Positions 22,290-33,064 of a stretch of 64,000 nucleotides of DNA are shown here, in pieces. Under the pieces are notes generated by a model. It saw nothing but the letters and a program-made list of their open reading frames with translations, had not been told where the DNA came from and ran no database searches. Each line of letters starts with the position of its first letter. Positions within the stretch are counted from its first letter, which is position 1. The stretch comes from Hemerocallis citrina. Taxonomy: Eukaryota > Streptophyta > Magnoliopsida > Asparagales > Asphodelaceae. Where the stretch lies: the NCBI GenBank assembly GCA_017893485.1, contig CM030363.1, positions 109,983,073 through 110,047,072 on the forward strand, written 5' to 3'. A program made the translations under genes and the position numbers.

Positions 22290-22863
22290 TGATACGACCA
22301 AAAATTGAAGCTACATGATCTCAACATGCGTCTCGAAGCTTCCAAGGGAAGTACAATAATTCACAGTAGGTACGAATTGATAGAAATAATATGGGCCGTC
22401 TCTAGGCCCATTAACCCAATCAGATCTACAGTTATGGCTTTCGTGCAGTCTAAGAAGAAGGGAATTTTTAGCTAATTACAACTGTTAGTCAAATTTCCCG
22501 CAAATCCGAAATTTGATGTTAATTCTATCTCTTTACTATGATATTCGCTAACCGAATCTTAAAAAGATATATTTTTGGTCTATCTTCTACAACTAATTCC
22601 TAGCTTATAAATACCCTCCACCTCCATCAGTCAAAGTTAATCAATATTTTTCCCACAAAAAAACTTTAATCATTATTCTAGTGTCTGACTTAAAGTCGGA
22701 AGGTCTTACGCTGAAGCAACCTCTGGTGTTAGACTTTTTGCAGGTTCGCAGGTGTTTCCAGCTATCCAGATCCTGATCCTGATCGACATCTCAGAATCGT
22801 GTTTTATCCCTCAATAAAAGAATTCATTATCTGATTACTCTCGCACTAAATTTAGCATCAACA
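22290..22863 (+). repeat. T2 3' LTR (574 bp)
   Basis: Begins TGATACGACC and ends TAGCATCAACA. Contains a TATA box (TATAAATA, 22616-22623) and an AATAAAAG near 22812. Recognisably similar along its length to the T3 LTR (32286-32448 plus 45243-45696) and more distantly to the T4 LTR (59195-59819), which helped place all three boundaries. Confidence 0.8.
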
Positions 22864-24059
22864 AACACCTAAGTATATATGCTTATGAATAAACTAACCC
22901 GATTATAATATTTAAAATACTCCATAGGTCTCTTCTTAAATTTTCCTATAACATACCATGAAAAGGGAGAGGGGGAAATCCAAAGTTGTAAGACTTTTGT
23001 GTGTGTGTGTCTCGAAGTTAATGCTATTTAAATAGATTGTAGATTTAATTGACAGATTCTTTACCTAATTTAAAATTTTTGGGCTACGGCTTTGTCTTAC
23101 TTTTCTTGCCATGATTCTCCTAGGATCTGCTCCACATGTTGCATTGCATTTAAAACTAATCCTCCTAACACTGTGGATGGTTTCTTTTCACTCTGCACAG
23201 TCGTGTGCTATATTTGCATTAAATACATAATTTAGTTTTCGGTCATTGTAGCCGTATGCTATTTATGCATAATTTAGCAAAATTGCTATATGAGACTGCT
23301 ATATATGAGAGAGGAAATATTTATATGCATATTATACATGACGAAACTTGAAGTTTTGTCCGATCAAAATAGAGGCATTATAAAAATTAATAAAACCCCG
23401 AAAATGTGAAAAGCACTTGGACGAAACATCAAGTTTTGTCCGCAGATTTAAAATACTTATTAAGTTAATTAATTAATTTAATAATATAATTAGTTAATTA
23501 TATTTAGTATGCTAATTAGGTTATTTAATAAATAATTAGGCTTAGTTAAATATACTTAAGGGGTTTAGTGGGGTTTGAAAGTGACAGCTCCCCATCAGAC
23601 CAAACTTGAAATTTTTTTTTTCGCTCTTACGAAGCTTCAAGTTTCGTTTATCATTTTGAAATATTAAAATATTCAATTCAGCCTTAAAAAATATTTAAAA
23701 AATAATTTTCTTAACGGAACGAAACTTGATCCGATTAAATTTTGTACAACTTTGCTATTTTATAGCATTTGATTGACTGCAGCGAAACCCACTTTGCTAT
23801 ATTTGTTTTCTGCATTTTTTATTTTTAACCTTTCATGACTGTGGATGCTCTCATACTAGTATTTAAATTTAATTGTCATGCTCTTTCTTTGTCTCTTTCT
23901 CTCTTCAATTCATTTCGCTATTACCTTCATTACCAATCGAAAGAAAATGAGAAAGTTAAGAAATCTACTCCCCTTTTCGTGTGCCTCGTCGCTGCCTCTC
24001 CTTCGCGCGACGCTTTTGCTCCTCCTTCCAAAGTGGGTCCCCCCCCCCCCTTCGTAGTC
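22864..24059. other. AT-rich non-coding segment with inverted GAAACTTGAAGTTT-type motifs
   Basis: No gene or RT-like sequence seen. 23338-23735 contains several copies of a motif resembling GACGAAACTTGAAGTTTTGTC, some nearly self-complementary. A C-run lies at 24038-24048. A weak plus-strand ORF (23835-24089) has no recognisable domain. Probably old intergenic DNA. Confidence 0.45.
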
Positions 24060-24990
24060 TCAAGCCCCAAATTTTGGGATCACTTTTAGCTCGGTAACTG
24101 CTTCGGGACCGTATCTCTTTGTTGGTGTACAAAAATAGGATTATACAATGGACTTACAACCAAAGAACTACAAGAGAAGAACTTCATTATAATTTTAAAC
24201 TTCAATATTACAAAGAGACTCTAAATACACTTTCACACACTACTACAATAGTTCACACTTATACTACAATAGTTCACACTACTAAACTCAACATTTCTTT
24301 CACCCTCTCACTTCGTCACTCTTTCACACTTGATTATGGTGTTTCTACACCCGAGTCACACTTGACTCACTCACTCCCTTAGACTCCTTTCTAACTCCTA
24401 CTTTACTTTTCTTCTCACTTATACTTAGGTGTTTCTACACATTCGTTTTTTCAATCAGACGGTTTATTGTTTATTTATATACATAACTAGTGACTTTATT
24501 AGAGCGCTATAGAGAATTCTAGAGATAGAGAATTCTAGAACCTCTAGATATTTATTGAATATCCTACTATAGAGATATCTACGTGATTTAACTATTAGCT
24601 TTTTCTAGAGTTCTCCATACCAACTCTCTCTCAAATCATTTGCACTTGCTTCTAGAAAATTCACAAAAGAGTTTGACTTCCCGCACTCTTTGCCGGCTTT
24701 GCCTTGTGGGTATTCTTGGGATTGTTTCCACCTGGCCTCTTTCTCAATTCGTAGAAACTATAATCTACGTCCGAGGATGAGCTGTGGGACCTCCTCAGTA
24801 AGGAGGGTGGAAGAAGGGGGCGACGAGAGGGGGGCAGTAAGGAAGGGGAATTGGGTGGTGGTGGAGAAGAGGTTTCGGGTGGTCCATGACGAACGAAGGG
24901 GCCTGGTGGTGAAGAGGGGAACCAGATGGTGGTGGAGAAGTGGAATCGGTTGTTGGTGGCGGTGCGGAAGGGGAGGAAACCGATCAGCAT
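24060..24990 (-). pseudogene. Minus-strand ORF split by a solo LTR; unrecognised, perhaps a host gene fragment
   Basis: From the ATG at 24990 the minus strand reads a Pro/Ser-rich segment (SSPPPPNSPSLLPPSRRP), then SSSDVDYSFYELRKRPGG and NPKNTHKAKPAK at about 24691. There the 566-bp solo LTR begins. Skipping the LTR and one duplication, the frame continues past 24119 (RYGPEAVTELKVIPKFGA) to a TGA at about 24060. Clean continuity across the insertion suggests a real pre-existing ORF of about 120 codons. I do not recognise the protein. The plus strand is also open here but has low-complexity Arg/Gly/Trp content. Confidence 0.4.
24120..24685 (-). mobile_element. Solo LTR, 566 bp, with CTCTT duplications
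   Basis: On the minus strand it begins TGCGGGAAGTC (24685) and ends TGTACACCAACA (24120), so it has TG...CA ends. CTCTT stands on both sides (24115-24119 and 24686-24690). It contains a TATATAAATAA-type promoter near 24475 and no coding domain. Probably copia-derived, but the lineage is not established. Confidence 0.8.
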
Positions 24991-25179
24991 TGTTCATCAA
25001 TTTCGGAACAGTATTGTTCATCAATTTCGGAAAGCGATTATGTTCTTTTATGTGAAAGAACCTCTGTTGAGAATCTCGCTAAATTAAAGAAATTGTTAAA
25101 AAAAATTAGTGACTACTTAATTCAAAGATCATCTCTTAACTTAATTTAACAACACCAGAAGCCATACTTCGCAAATCGT

Positions 25180-25310
25180 TTTTTTGCCGTACTGACCCAC
25201 TTTTTGAAAATATTTGTTACTCTGACTCACTTCCAAAAATAATAATTATTTTCAAAAATGGGTTATAGATCCTCAAATATTTTCAAAAAGTGCATCAGTA
25301 CGACAAAAAA
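25180..25310. repeat. 131-bp foldback with 37-bp arms
   Basis: Arms 25180-25216 and 25274-25310 are inverted copies with 34 of 37 positions matching (CGTACTGA core, ending ACTTTTTGAAAATATTTG). The 57-bp spacer repeats part of the arm. A MITE or foldback element is likely, but I find no clear target duplication. Confidence 0.6.
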
Positions 25311-25925
25311 TTCTCCGTCTTGTTGGGTGGACTTCTCCCTCATCGGGATTTGTTAAAGCGATAAGGGAGCATTGAATGCTAGCGGCATGTGGACTCTGAC
25401 TTTTTATGATTAGAAGACCCACTATATACCGAGACGATGCAATTATGATGATAATTATTATTTTTATTTTTTATGTGCGCCATAGAGGCTTTGAGCATGA
25501 ATTGCTACAAGTGATTGCAAGAATCATATAGATAGTCTTAGCAGGAAGATACATATAGGATTGTAATCAAGTGCTTTTCGAGGGTACATATCATAATTGT
25601 AATTATTGCTTGTTTAGTACAAAAAAATGATAAACATTAACAAACTATTACAACTTCTTGTGGTTTTATAGACTAACTGCATAAACATTGAAGAAATAAG
25701 CATTGGTTTTCTAATGCATATTCGTCCAAATATTATGATCTAATTTATAAATTTCATTATTAAAATTACCATTAAATTACTTCAGTTGTGCAAGGTATAT
25801 TTTTCCCCAGATTTGGGGGCTATTTACCCAACATTTTATCTAGCACAATCAATCGATACCTTCTGTTCTGTGAATTTTTATTCAGTTTTCTATTCACTTC
25901 AAATAAAGAATCATCATTCTTCTTC
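25311..25925. other. Non-coding stretch left of R1
   Basis: AT-rich sequence with no recognisable gene or repeat structure. It ends in the GAAAC target of R1 (25926-25930). Confidence 0.4.
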
Positions 25926-25930
25926 GAAAC

Positions 25931-26339
25931 TGTTAGGGTCGCCGGCTTCCCAACCTTCACCGGAGTGAACCCTGAAGTCATCGGAGAGCTAGAGACCATC
26001 GCTGTTGAAAGCAGAGCTTAGTTGATAGTATGTATCAGAGTATCAGTAGATCACGTAGTATGCACGTATTTTTTAAATTGTAATAGTGCGGGAAGTAAGG
26101 GTGTGCTTCGCACGTAAATTGGGTTTGTCGCCTAGCGTAACAAACTCTACCCTCTTCCTATATAAGGACCTGTAATTGATTTCTCCAAATTAATGAAATA
26201 ATTGCATCTTCCCTAATATCCGATCTTCTTCTCCAATATCTGATCTACTTCTTCCTCAATCTCCCTATCCTCATCTTCCTCTAGTCTTCTAACTTCATAA
26301 TGGCAAGATCTCGAGCAGGTCGTAACCCCGATCCTAACA
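25931..26339 (+). repeat. R1 5' LTR
   Basis: TGTTAGGGTCGCC to GATCCTAACA. Holds a TATA box at 26159-26166, a CT-rich leader, and near its end the ATG (26300) that opens gag-pol. Ends three bases before the PBS. Confidence 0.95.
26159..26166 (+). promoter_or_regulatory. TATA box of R1
   Basis: TATATAAG in the LTR, about 140 bp before the gag-pol ATG, followed by a TC-rich stretch suited to a 5' leader. Confidence 0.75.
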
Positions 26340-29300
26340 ATGTGGTATCAGAGCCAGCAACTGGCTCCGATGATGAGGGAAGGGATGAGAACAGCACCAC
26401 CATGGAAGGCGATGTGACGATCTTGAAGAGCCAGATGGCGGAGGTCCAATTACAGAGTGGCTACTTGAATGAGCGGATGGATTCCATCGCCGCCAACATC
26501 GGAGAGAGATTCACGGACATTGAAAATCAAATTGGAACTCTGGTGCCGATGATGCGTCAAACCCAAGCTCGCCTACCAAATCCACCATTACTTCCCAATC
26601 CTCCACATCCTCCACCAAATCCACCATTATTTCCCAATCCTCCGCATCCCCCAAACCAGAACCATCAAGATCTACACAGAGAGGTAATATTTTCCCACTC
26701 CAACTCCCTTGGTTCTTCAGTGTTGGGTCATAGTGAGCATCAGTATAAAACCCCTTTCAAAGTTGAGTTTCCGATATTTGAAGAGGGAGATCCAACTGAG
26801 TGGATCTGTGGAATCGAGCAATTCCTTGAGTTTTATGAAGTGCCGGAGAACAAGAAGCTGAAATATGCAGCGCTTAACCTACGTGGTAGAGCAGCTCAGT
26901 GGTTTCGTCGACATATAAAACCCAAATCAACCGAAGTTACCTGGGCAAAATTCCTTGAAGAACTCATTAATCGTTTTGGGCCAACAGTGTTTCATGACTA
27001 TGAGGAAGTTCTAACCAAGTTAGAACAGAAGGGAGAACTAGAGTCCTATATCCAAGAGTTCGATCGGCTATCGAACTTTGTGAAGGATTGGACGGAGTCA
27101 CACTATCTCAGTGCTTTTGTGAGTGGGCTGAGAAGCGAGATAAGATGGGATGTAAAATCTCAGAGACCAAGGAATGTGAATGAAGTCGTGGGATTAGCTA
27201 GAGGATATGAAGAGAAACTAGCCAGTTTAAAGAAGAACTTTAGACCTCCTTTTGTGCACAAACCAGTATCTGTACCCAACCTATCTACACCAAATTCTGC
27301 CAAACCTCTCAGCCACTATAATTCCCCAACACCAGCTCCCAGTGTGTTTCCAAGGAGATTGAGTGTTCAGGAATTGAAGGATAGAAGAGCTAGAGGGTTG
27401 TGTTTCAACTGCAATGAGAAATATGTGCAAGGGCACATTTGCAAAGGGCAGAAATTCTATTTCCTAGAAGGAATTGAAGAAGAGGAAGAAGGCGCCAGTT
27501 ATGAACTCACTTATGCTCACGAAGTTCCAACTCCACAGCTCACTCCCACTTCTCTCACCCCACAGCTGCAAGCACTTCAACCACCATCCCCTACATCAGA
27601 ACACCCCGAAATATCCCTACATGCTCTCATTGGTTCCCAAGTCTACCCCCACACGATGAGAGTCCAAGGTAGGATCAATGGGAGGGATGTGAGCATCTTA
27701 ATAGACACAGGGTCTACCCATAATTACTTAGATCCACAAACAGCTGAGAGAGCCAACTTGTTAATTGCAAAAGAACCTAGATATAAAGTCACAGTCGCTA
27801 ATGGGGAGTACATGTACAGTGAAGGGAAGGCTTCTGATGTGAGCTTTGTTGTGCAAGGAATAAATCTCACTGCTGAGTTACTACTCCTACCCCTAGGCCC
27901 TGCACAGATGGTGTTAGGTGCCCATTGGTTGAGGACCTTGGGTCCAGTTACCATGGATTTTAACCACATGACCATGGATTTTGAGTCGGAAGGTGTGAAG
28001 AGGAGGTTGCAGGGAATTCTTGATCCTCAACTTCAATGTATGGAGGTCGATGAGGTTATAAAGTTTGGAAGCTCTAGATGTCAAGCATTTGTAATACAGA
28101 TAGAAGAAGTTATAGCTAAAGATCCCTCACTCACTCCTTCACTGCAATTAAGAGATACAAATGGTGAAATAGAAACACTCTTGAAGGCCTATCCTGAGGT
28201 GTTTGCTGAGCAAGTGAGGCTCCCTCCGCGAAGAACAATCGATCACCCCATTACTGAGGTCGAAGGAGCTAAGCCTGTGTGCCTCAAGCCATACAAGCAG
28301 CCACATTTTTATAAGGGAGAGATTGAGAAGCAGGTGAAAGAAATGCTAACTTCTGGGTTAATTCGACCAAGCAGTAGTCCATATGCATCTCCCGTAATCC
28401 TAGTTAAAAAGGCAGACGGAGGTTGGAGATTATGTGTTGATTATAGAGCATTAAACAATCAAACTATTAAGGCCAAATTCCCTATACCCTTAATAGATGA
28501 TCTGTTGGATGAATTAAATGGTGCCAAGTATTTTTCCAAGGTGGATCTGCGCTCTGGCTATTATCAGATAAGAGTTAGGGAGGAAGACATTCCAAAAACT
28601 GCGTTTCGCACTCATCATGGTCACTTTGAGTTCTTGGTCATGCCTTTTGGCCTCACAAATGCACCGTCGACATTTCAGAGCCTCATGAATAATGTGTTCA
28701 AGGAATACTTGCGCAAGTTTATATTAGTGTTCTTTGATGATATATTAGTTTATAGCTCAACTTGGGAAGATCATTTGGCTCATCTGGCGCTGACATTGAA
28801 GCTACTAAAGGCTAATAAGCTGATTGCTAAGCCAAGTAAGTGTAGCTTTGGCCAGACATCAGTCGACTACCTGGGACATGTAATTAGTGCGGAAGGAATA
28901 GCTGTGGATGCTAAGAAGATCCAGGCAGTTGAAGATTGGCCCCAACCCAAAAATGTGAAAGAACTAAGAGGGTTCTTGGGCTTGACAGGTTACTATCGGA
29001 AGTTTGTAGAGCATTATGGCAGTATTGCACTTCCCTTAACTCAACTATTGAAGAAAAACTCTTTTCAGTGGTCAGCTGCTGCTTCCCTAGCCTTCGAAGC
29101 TCTTAAAAAGGCCATGACGACAACACCAGTGCTCAAGCCTCCTGACTTCAACCAGCCTTTTATAATTGAGACCGATGCTTCACAGCAAGGAATTGGTGCT
29201 GTTCTACTCCAAGATAAACACCCTATAGCATACATGAGCCAGGGACTTAAGGGGAGAAACTTAGCTCTATCCACCTATGAGAAAGAAGTGCTAGCCATTC

Positions 29301-31039
29301 TACAATCTATCAAGCATTGGAGGCAATACTTATTGGGGAACCCTTTCACAATTCGAACGGATCAGCAAAGCATAAAATACATTCTCGATCAGAGAATCAA
29401 TACTGAGTTTCAAGAGAAATGGCTTTGGAAGTTGTTGGGATTCAACTTCAAGGTAGAATATAAAAGGGGAATTGAAAATAAGGTGGCTGATGCTCTCTCT
29501 CGAAGGAAAGGAAGTTATTGTGAGATAACTTTTGTCATCCCACAGTGGGTAGAGGAAATCAAGCAGTTGGTACAACAAGATGAGTATTATGATAAGTTAC
29601 AAGAGAAGTTGCTCAACAATCAACTGGATGTCGACAAGTACAAATTCAGAGGGGGAATTTGGTATTATGAAGGCAAGATCCTTATAAGTCCTACGGCTAA
29701 CTTGAGAAGGACAATTTTTCTTGATCATCACTCCTCCAGTATCGGTGGCCACTCAGGGTTTCATAAAACCCTTCAAAGAGTGAAGAGGGTATTCATCTGG
29801 GAGGGAATCTCCAAAGATATGAAGGAGTTCATCAGGGAGTGTATTGTCTGCCAACGAAACAAACAAGAAACATTACTGCCCGCAGGTCTCTTACAACCTC
29901 TACCCACTCCTGAGTTAGTGTGGGAAGAAATTTCCATGGACTTTATAGAAGGGCTTCCAAAGAGTGGTAGTAAGAATGTGATCATGGTGATAGTCGATCG
30001 GCTTACAAAGTATGCTCATTTTGTAGCGCTATCACATCCTTATACAGCACACACAGTAGCGCAAGCATTTGTGGAAAATATCTACAGACTGCACGGAATG
30101 CCCAAGTCGATTGTAAGTGATCGAGACCCAATTTTTATAAGTCGATTCTGGAAGGAATTTTTCTCTATGCAGGGATGCAAGCTACACCACTCTACCGCCT
30201 ATCATCCCCAAAGTGATGGACAAACGGAGATTGTCAATAAAACCTTGGAAATGTACTTGCGATGTTTTTGTGGGCAGAAGCCATCGGAATGGGTTAAGTG
30301 GCTGCCTTGGGCGGAATTCTGGTATAATACTAGTTGGCATGTGACTACGGGGATCACTCCTTTCGAAGGAGTGTATGGAAGACCACCTCCAACTATACTA
30401 CACTATGTAAGAGGGACGGCTGCACTTCCCTCAGTTGAAGAAAACCTGATGTCCAGAGATGCCATCTTACAGCTGCTGAAAGATAATATCCACATAGCAC
30501 AAGAAAGAATGAAACGATTCGCTGATAAGAGAAGAAGAGAAAGGAGCTTCGAGGTAGGCGATTTGGTTCTTCTCAGATTGCAACCGTATAAACAGCTCAC
30601 TCTGCGCAGTCCTATACCTCAGAAGTTAGCTACGAAGTTCTTTGGTCCATATAAGATCTTGGAGAAGATTGGAGCTGTAGCATATCGGTTAGATCTTCCA
30701 ACCAACACATCCATTCATCCCGTATTCCATGTTTCCAAGCTGAAGAAGTTCTATGGGTCTCAAGTGGTTGAAACAACCGCAGAATTGCCGCACTGGTGGG
30801 TTCCGACAGACTTCGTTGAAGTCCCTGAAGCTGTGCTAGATAGAAGAATATTCAAGAAAAACAATAGAGTGGGGGTACAATTGTTGATCAAATGGAAAGA
30901 TGCCGGAGTTGAAGAAGCTTCCTGGGTGGATATAGATGACTTTCGCGAGAAATACCCTTCTTTCGAGCTTGGGACAAGCTCGCTGTTATGGGGGAAGGAG
31001 TTGTTAGGGTCGCCGGCTTCCCAACCTTCACCGGAGTGA
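26300..31039 (+). CDS. R1 gag-pol polyprotein, 1579 aa, intact
   Basis: One ORF encodes the whole element. Order: N-terminal coil, then a Pro-rich repeat (residues ~92-118); capsid (~150-300, [17 protein letters not shown]); zinc knuckle C368-C381 ([14 protein letters not shown], Reina-like spacing); retropepsin ([12 protein letters not shown], Asp 469); RT (FFDD, 811-814); RNase H ([10 protein letters not shown], Asp 959); integrase with HHCC (His 1143, Cys 1181/1184) and DDE at Asp 1214, Asp 1274, Glu 1310, the canonical D,D(35)E spacing; GPY/F module ([11 protein letters not shown]); chromodomain (~1508-1556, [19 protein letters not shown]). The start lies inside the 5' LTR, so the PBS is translated. 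The last dozen codons lie in the 3' LTR. M35 is an alternative start. Transcription is probably from the 5' LTR. Confidence 0.95.
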   Translation: MARSRAGRNPDPNNVVSEPATGSDDEGRDENSTTMEGDVTILKSQMAEVQLQSGYLNERMDSIAANIGERFTDIENQIGTLVPMMRQTQARLPNPPLLPNPPHPPPNPPLFPNPPHPPNQNHQDLHREVIFSHSNSLGSSVLGHSEHQYKTPFKVEFPIFEEGDPTEWICGIEQFLEFYEVPENKKLKYAALNLRGRAAQWFRRHIKPKSTEVTWAKFLEELINRFGPTVFHDYEEVLTKLEQKGELESYIQEFDRLSNFVKDWTESHYLSAFVSGLRSEIRWDVKSQRPRNVNEVVGLARGYEEKLASLKKNFRPPFVHKPVSVPNLSTPNSAKPLSHYNSPTPAPSVFPRRLSVQELKDRRARGLCFNCNEKYVQGHICKGQKFYFLEGIEEEEEGASYELTYAHEVPTPQLTPTSLTPQLQALQPPSPTSEHPEISLHALIGSQVYPHTMRVQGRINGRDVSILIDTGSTHNYLDPQTAERANLLIAKEPRYKVTVANGEYMYSEGKASDVSFVVQGINLTAELLLLPLGPAQMVLGAHWLRTLGPVTMDFNHMTMDFESEGVKRRLQGILDPQLQCMEVDEVIKFGSSRCQAFVIQIEEVIAKDPSLTPSLQLRDTNGEIETLLKAYPEVFAEQVRLPPRRTIDHPITEVEGAKPVCLKPYKQPHFYKGEIEKQVKEMLTSGLIRPSSSPYASPVILVKKADGGWRLCVDYRALNNQTIKAKFPIPLIDDLLDELNGAKYFSKVDLRSGYYQIRVREEDIPKTAFRTHHGHFEFLVMPFGLTNAPSTFQSLMNNVFKEYLRKFILVFFDDILVYSSTWEDHLAHLALTLKLLKANKLIAKPSKCSFGQTSVDYLGHVISAEGIAVDAKKIQAVEDWPQPKNVKELRGFLGLTGYYRKFVEHYGSIALPLTQLLKKNSFQWSAAASLAFEALKKAMTTTPVLKPPDFNQPFIIETDASQQGIGAVLLQDKHPIAYMSQGLKGRNLALSTYEKEVLAILQSIKHWRQYLLGNPFTIRTDQQSIKYILDQRINTEFQEKWLWKLLGFNFKVEYKRGIENKVADALSRRKGSYCEITFVIPQWVEEIKQLVQQDEYYDKLQEKLLNNQLDVDKYKFRGGIWYYEGKILISPTANLRRTIFLDHHSSSIGGHSGFHKTLQRVKRVFIWEGISKDMKEFIRECIVCQRNKQETLLPAGLLQPLPTPELVWEEISMDFIEGLPKSGSKNVIMVIVDRLTKYAHFVALSHPYTAHTVAQAFVENIYRLHGMPKSIVSDRDPIFISRFWKEFFSMQGCKLHHSTAYHPQSDGQTEIVNKTLEMYLRCFCGQKPSEWVKWLPWAEFWYNTSWHVTTGITPFEGVYGRPPPTILHYVRGTAALPSVEENLMSRDAILQLLKDNIHIAQERMKRFADKRRRERSFEVGDLVLLRLQPYKQLTLRSPIPQKLATKFFGPYKILEKIGAVAYRLDLPTNTSIHPVFHVSKLKKFYGSQVVETTAELPHWWVPTDFVEVPEAVLDRRIFKKNNRVGVQLLIKWKDAGVEEASWVDIDDFREKYPSFELGTSSLLWGKELLGSPASQPSPE
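26343..26354 (+). other. R1 primer-binding site, inside the ORF
   Basis: TGGTATCAGAGC, the initiator tRNA-Met type, three bases after the LTR. It is read in frame as part of the VVSEP codons of gag. Confidence 0.93.
30988..31001 (+). other. R1 polypurine tract, inside the ORF
   Basis: ATGGGGGAAGGAGT abuts the 3' LTR and is translated (WGKEL). Confidence 0.85.
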
Positions 31040-31410
31040 ACCCTGAAGTCATCGGAGAGCTAGAGACCATCGCTGTTGAAAGCAGAGCTTAGTTGATAGT
31101 ATGTATCAGAGTATCAGTAGATCACGTAGTATGCACGTATTTTTTAAATTGTAATAGTGCGGGAAGTAAGGGTGTGCTTCGCACGTAAATTGGGTTTGTC
31201 GCCTAGCGTAACAAACTCTACCCTCTTCCTATATAAGGACCTGTAATTGATTTCTCCAAATTAATGAAATAGTTGCATCTTCCCTAATATCCGATCTTCT
31301 TCTCCAATATCTGATCTACTTCTTCCTCAATCTCCCTATCCTCATCTTCCTCTAGTCTTCTAACTTCATAATGGCAAGATCTCGAGCAGGTCGTAACCCC
31401 GATCCTAACA
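31002..31410 (+). repeat. R1 3' LTR
   Basis: 409 bp, identical to 25931-26339 except G at 31272. Contains the gag-pol stop codon (TGA 31037-31039) and is followed by GAAAC. Confidence 0.95.
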
Positions 31411-31468
31411 GAAACCTCAAATATCGAATCATTATTATCATCACCAAGTCTTCTCTGGTTCCTATGTT

Positions 31469-31663
31469 CAGGGCCGGCCTGAGTTTCCGGGGATCCTAGG
31501 CGAACTTCCGATATGAGGTTCCTAATAATTTTTTTTACACGCAAAATATGTATCTATATTTACAACGGAAGTTCAAATTTGGGGTCTCTAAAATTACAAA
31601 ATCTACGGAGGCCAAGATAGCTGCCTTAGCTGCCTCTAGGGTAGGGCGGTAGGGCCGGCCCTG
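31469..31663. mobile_element. hAT-type MITE, 195 bp
   Basis: Ends are inverted CAGGGCCGGCC (start) and GGCCGGCCCTG (end). CCTATGTT lies on both sides (31461-31468 and 31664-31671), a perfect 8-bp duplication as hAT transposases make. No coding capacity; it must have been moved by an element elsewhere. The ORFs at 31535-31732 and 31284-31544 overlap it by chance. Confidence 0.92.
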
Positions 31664-31671
31664 CCTATGTT

Positions 31672-32285
31672 GACTATCTTCTCTATCGTTATCTCCATCA
31701 CCAGGACACTCCTTTTGTTTTCGTTCTACCATAAAAGCTGAATCCTTCTTTATAGCGTTTTACCAAGAACCATCACCCTCTTCATCAAAGTATAATATAT
31801 ATATATTTTTTTTTTTTTGAGGAAAAAGGTGGAATAAAGCCACCCTGTTTATCAAAGTATAATATTATCTAACATTCTTCAACAAGTTAATGTTTCTATT
31901 CCTTTGCAATGACTTCTCCATCTTGGACTTTCGGTTTCGAAACCTCCAGAACGAATCTAGAGCCGCCATTTTTACATTTTCCATCACAGAACACGGTTTT
32001 TTCTCCTCCACGTGCCTCGGTACTCGATCTTGAAGATTCATAAACTTCTTCACCCAAACATCTACTGATCAACATTATCCTCTGTGTTTCTCTTACTAAG
32101 ATGAAGTTCAGCAACTTTTACTTGAAACTCGCTTCACTCAACGTCAACCAACAGCCTGTTAATCTTCTGTTGATGTTCTCCGATGTTCCACTTGTCTCGT
32201 AGGAAATGTTTTACAATCTTTTCTAAACTATTGATTTTCACTTTGAGACTTGAAGATTCAATATTTTGACATGCAAGAAGGTTTG
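31672..32285. other. Non-transposon flank with a possible minus-strand gene fragment
   Basis: Between the MITE and T3. 31796-31818 is an AT/T microsatellite. On the minus strand, 31896-32114 encodes 72 codons (VRETQRIMLISRCLGEEVYE, then GSRFVLEVSKPKVQDGEV), and another frame upstream (32130-32260) is rich in Lys/Leu heptads (LKVKINSLEKIVKHFLRDKW). Together they look like a decayed exon, but I do not recognise the family. Confidence 0.3.
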
Positions 32286-32448
32286 TGACATGGGAATATA
32301 GCGGAGTCACACGATCCCGACACGCATTTTAAAGACATTTGGGGCAGTACAATAAATTTATAGCAAAAAAATTGCCTACAAAAAGAATATGAACCATCTT
32401 TAGGTCCATCAACTCAACCATGTCCACGATTATGATATACTTGCACCT
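32286..32448 (+). repeat. T3 5' LTR, first part
   Basis: Begins TGACATGGGA. The stretches GGGGCAGTACAATAAATTTA and CTTTAGGTCCATCAACTCAA are recognisable in the T2 LTR (near 22347 and 22403). Interrupted at 32448 by T1 and resumes at 45238. Confidence 0.7.
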
Positions 32449-33048
32449 TGTTGCCGCTAAATCTGGTGTGGGGGCAAACAGATAGTATTTGTGGATTCCT
32501 AGGAAAACTGAATAGCAAACCTGTTACCTGTTCCGCCGGAGTTTGACGCTGTCTTCCGCCGTATACCTGCAAAAAGTGCGAGACACTCGCACCGGGGTTG
32601 TTCCCGGCGACGCATCCTCCGACGCTCAAGTCAGTAATCAGGAATGATTATGAGAAAGCGCAAAAACTGGCGAAAGATTGATTACCTCTTAATGGAGATG
32701 GATGGGGGTATTTATAGGCGCCGCTGGGATCAGATTAGGAATGTAATCCCTTGTGGTTAGATAAGGAATGTAATCCCTAATCCCCAGTGAAGGGATAGAT
32801 ATGAATCAGGGCCGTTGATTAGGTTTTAATCAGAAACCCTAATTTTATCCCTTCTGGACCGGGTTTGCTGCAGGTTGAAACCCGCACCCAGTTGAGCAGA
32901 TCCGTTTGCGGGTTAGTGGGTTTTCGAGGAGGAGAACCCGTACCCGCTTCAGACCCATTGGTAGGTGAAATTACCGTTTTACCCATGGGCTTCAAGATTC
33001 GTGCCCGATTTGGATGGTTCCGATTTAACCCCATTTTTAGCCATATCA
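32449..33048 (-). repeat. T1 3' LTR (600 bp)
   Basis: On the minus strand begins TGATATGGCT and ends CGGCAACA. TATA box (TATTTATA on plus, near 32710). Retains a CTCGCA hexamer near 32586 that the other LTR lacks. Confidence 0.9.
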
Positions 33049-33064
33049 CGAGCCCCCCACTCCT
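33049..33064 (-). other. T1 polypurine tract
   Basis: The minus strand reads GGAGTGGGGGGCTCG directly before the LTR start TGATATGG. Confidence 0.8.

Larger units (their letters stand above)
18901..22863 (+). mobile_element. T2: 3' part of a Tat-lineage Ty3/gypsy element
   Basis: T2 is oriented plus: two antisense genes (minus strand, 18901-21630), a PPT (22272-22289) and a 3' LTR (22290-22863). Its gag-pol would lie left of E1, outside the window. Assignment rests on the antisense-gene similarity to T1 and on the LTR similarity to T3 (both have TATAAATACC and similar ends). The E1 insertion removed direct continuity at 18900/18901. Confidence 0.78.
25931..31410 (+). mobile_element. R1: intact, young Reina-type chromovirus
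   Basis: A 5480-bp element with 409-bp LTRs (25931-26339 and 31002-31410), perfect GAAAC duplications (25926-25930 and 31411-31415), PBS, PPT and one uninterrupted gag-pol ORF of 1579 codons. The LTRs differ at a single position (A at 26201, G at 31272). Short LTRs, a single [12 protein letters not shown] and the CFNCNEKY...GHIC knuckle fit the Reina chromovirus group. Everything needed for transposition appears present, so this is the only candidate autonomous element in the window. Confidence 0.95.

Noticed and set aside
23150..23860. A MITE bounded by ACTGTGGATG at 23168 and 23838
   Set aside because: The two copies are in the same orientation, not inverted, and no target duplication is seen.
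24690..25055. Plus-strand 121-codon Arg/Gly/Trp-rich ORF
   Set aside because: It overlaps the minus-strand ORF, which alone stays open across the solo LTR insertion. The plus reading has low-complexity composition.
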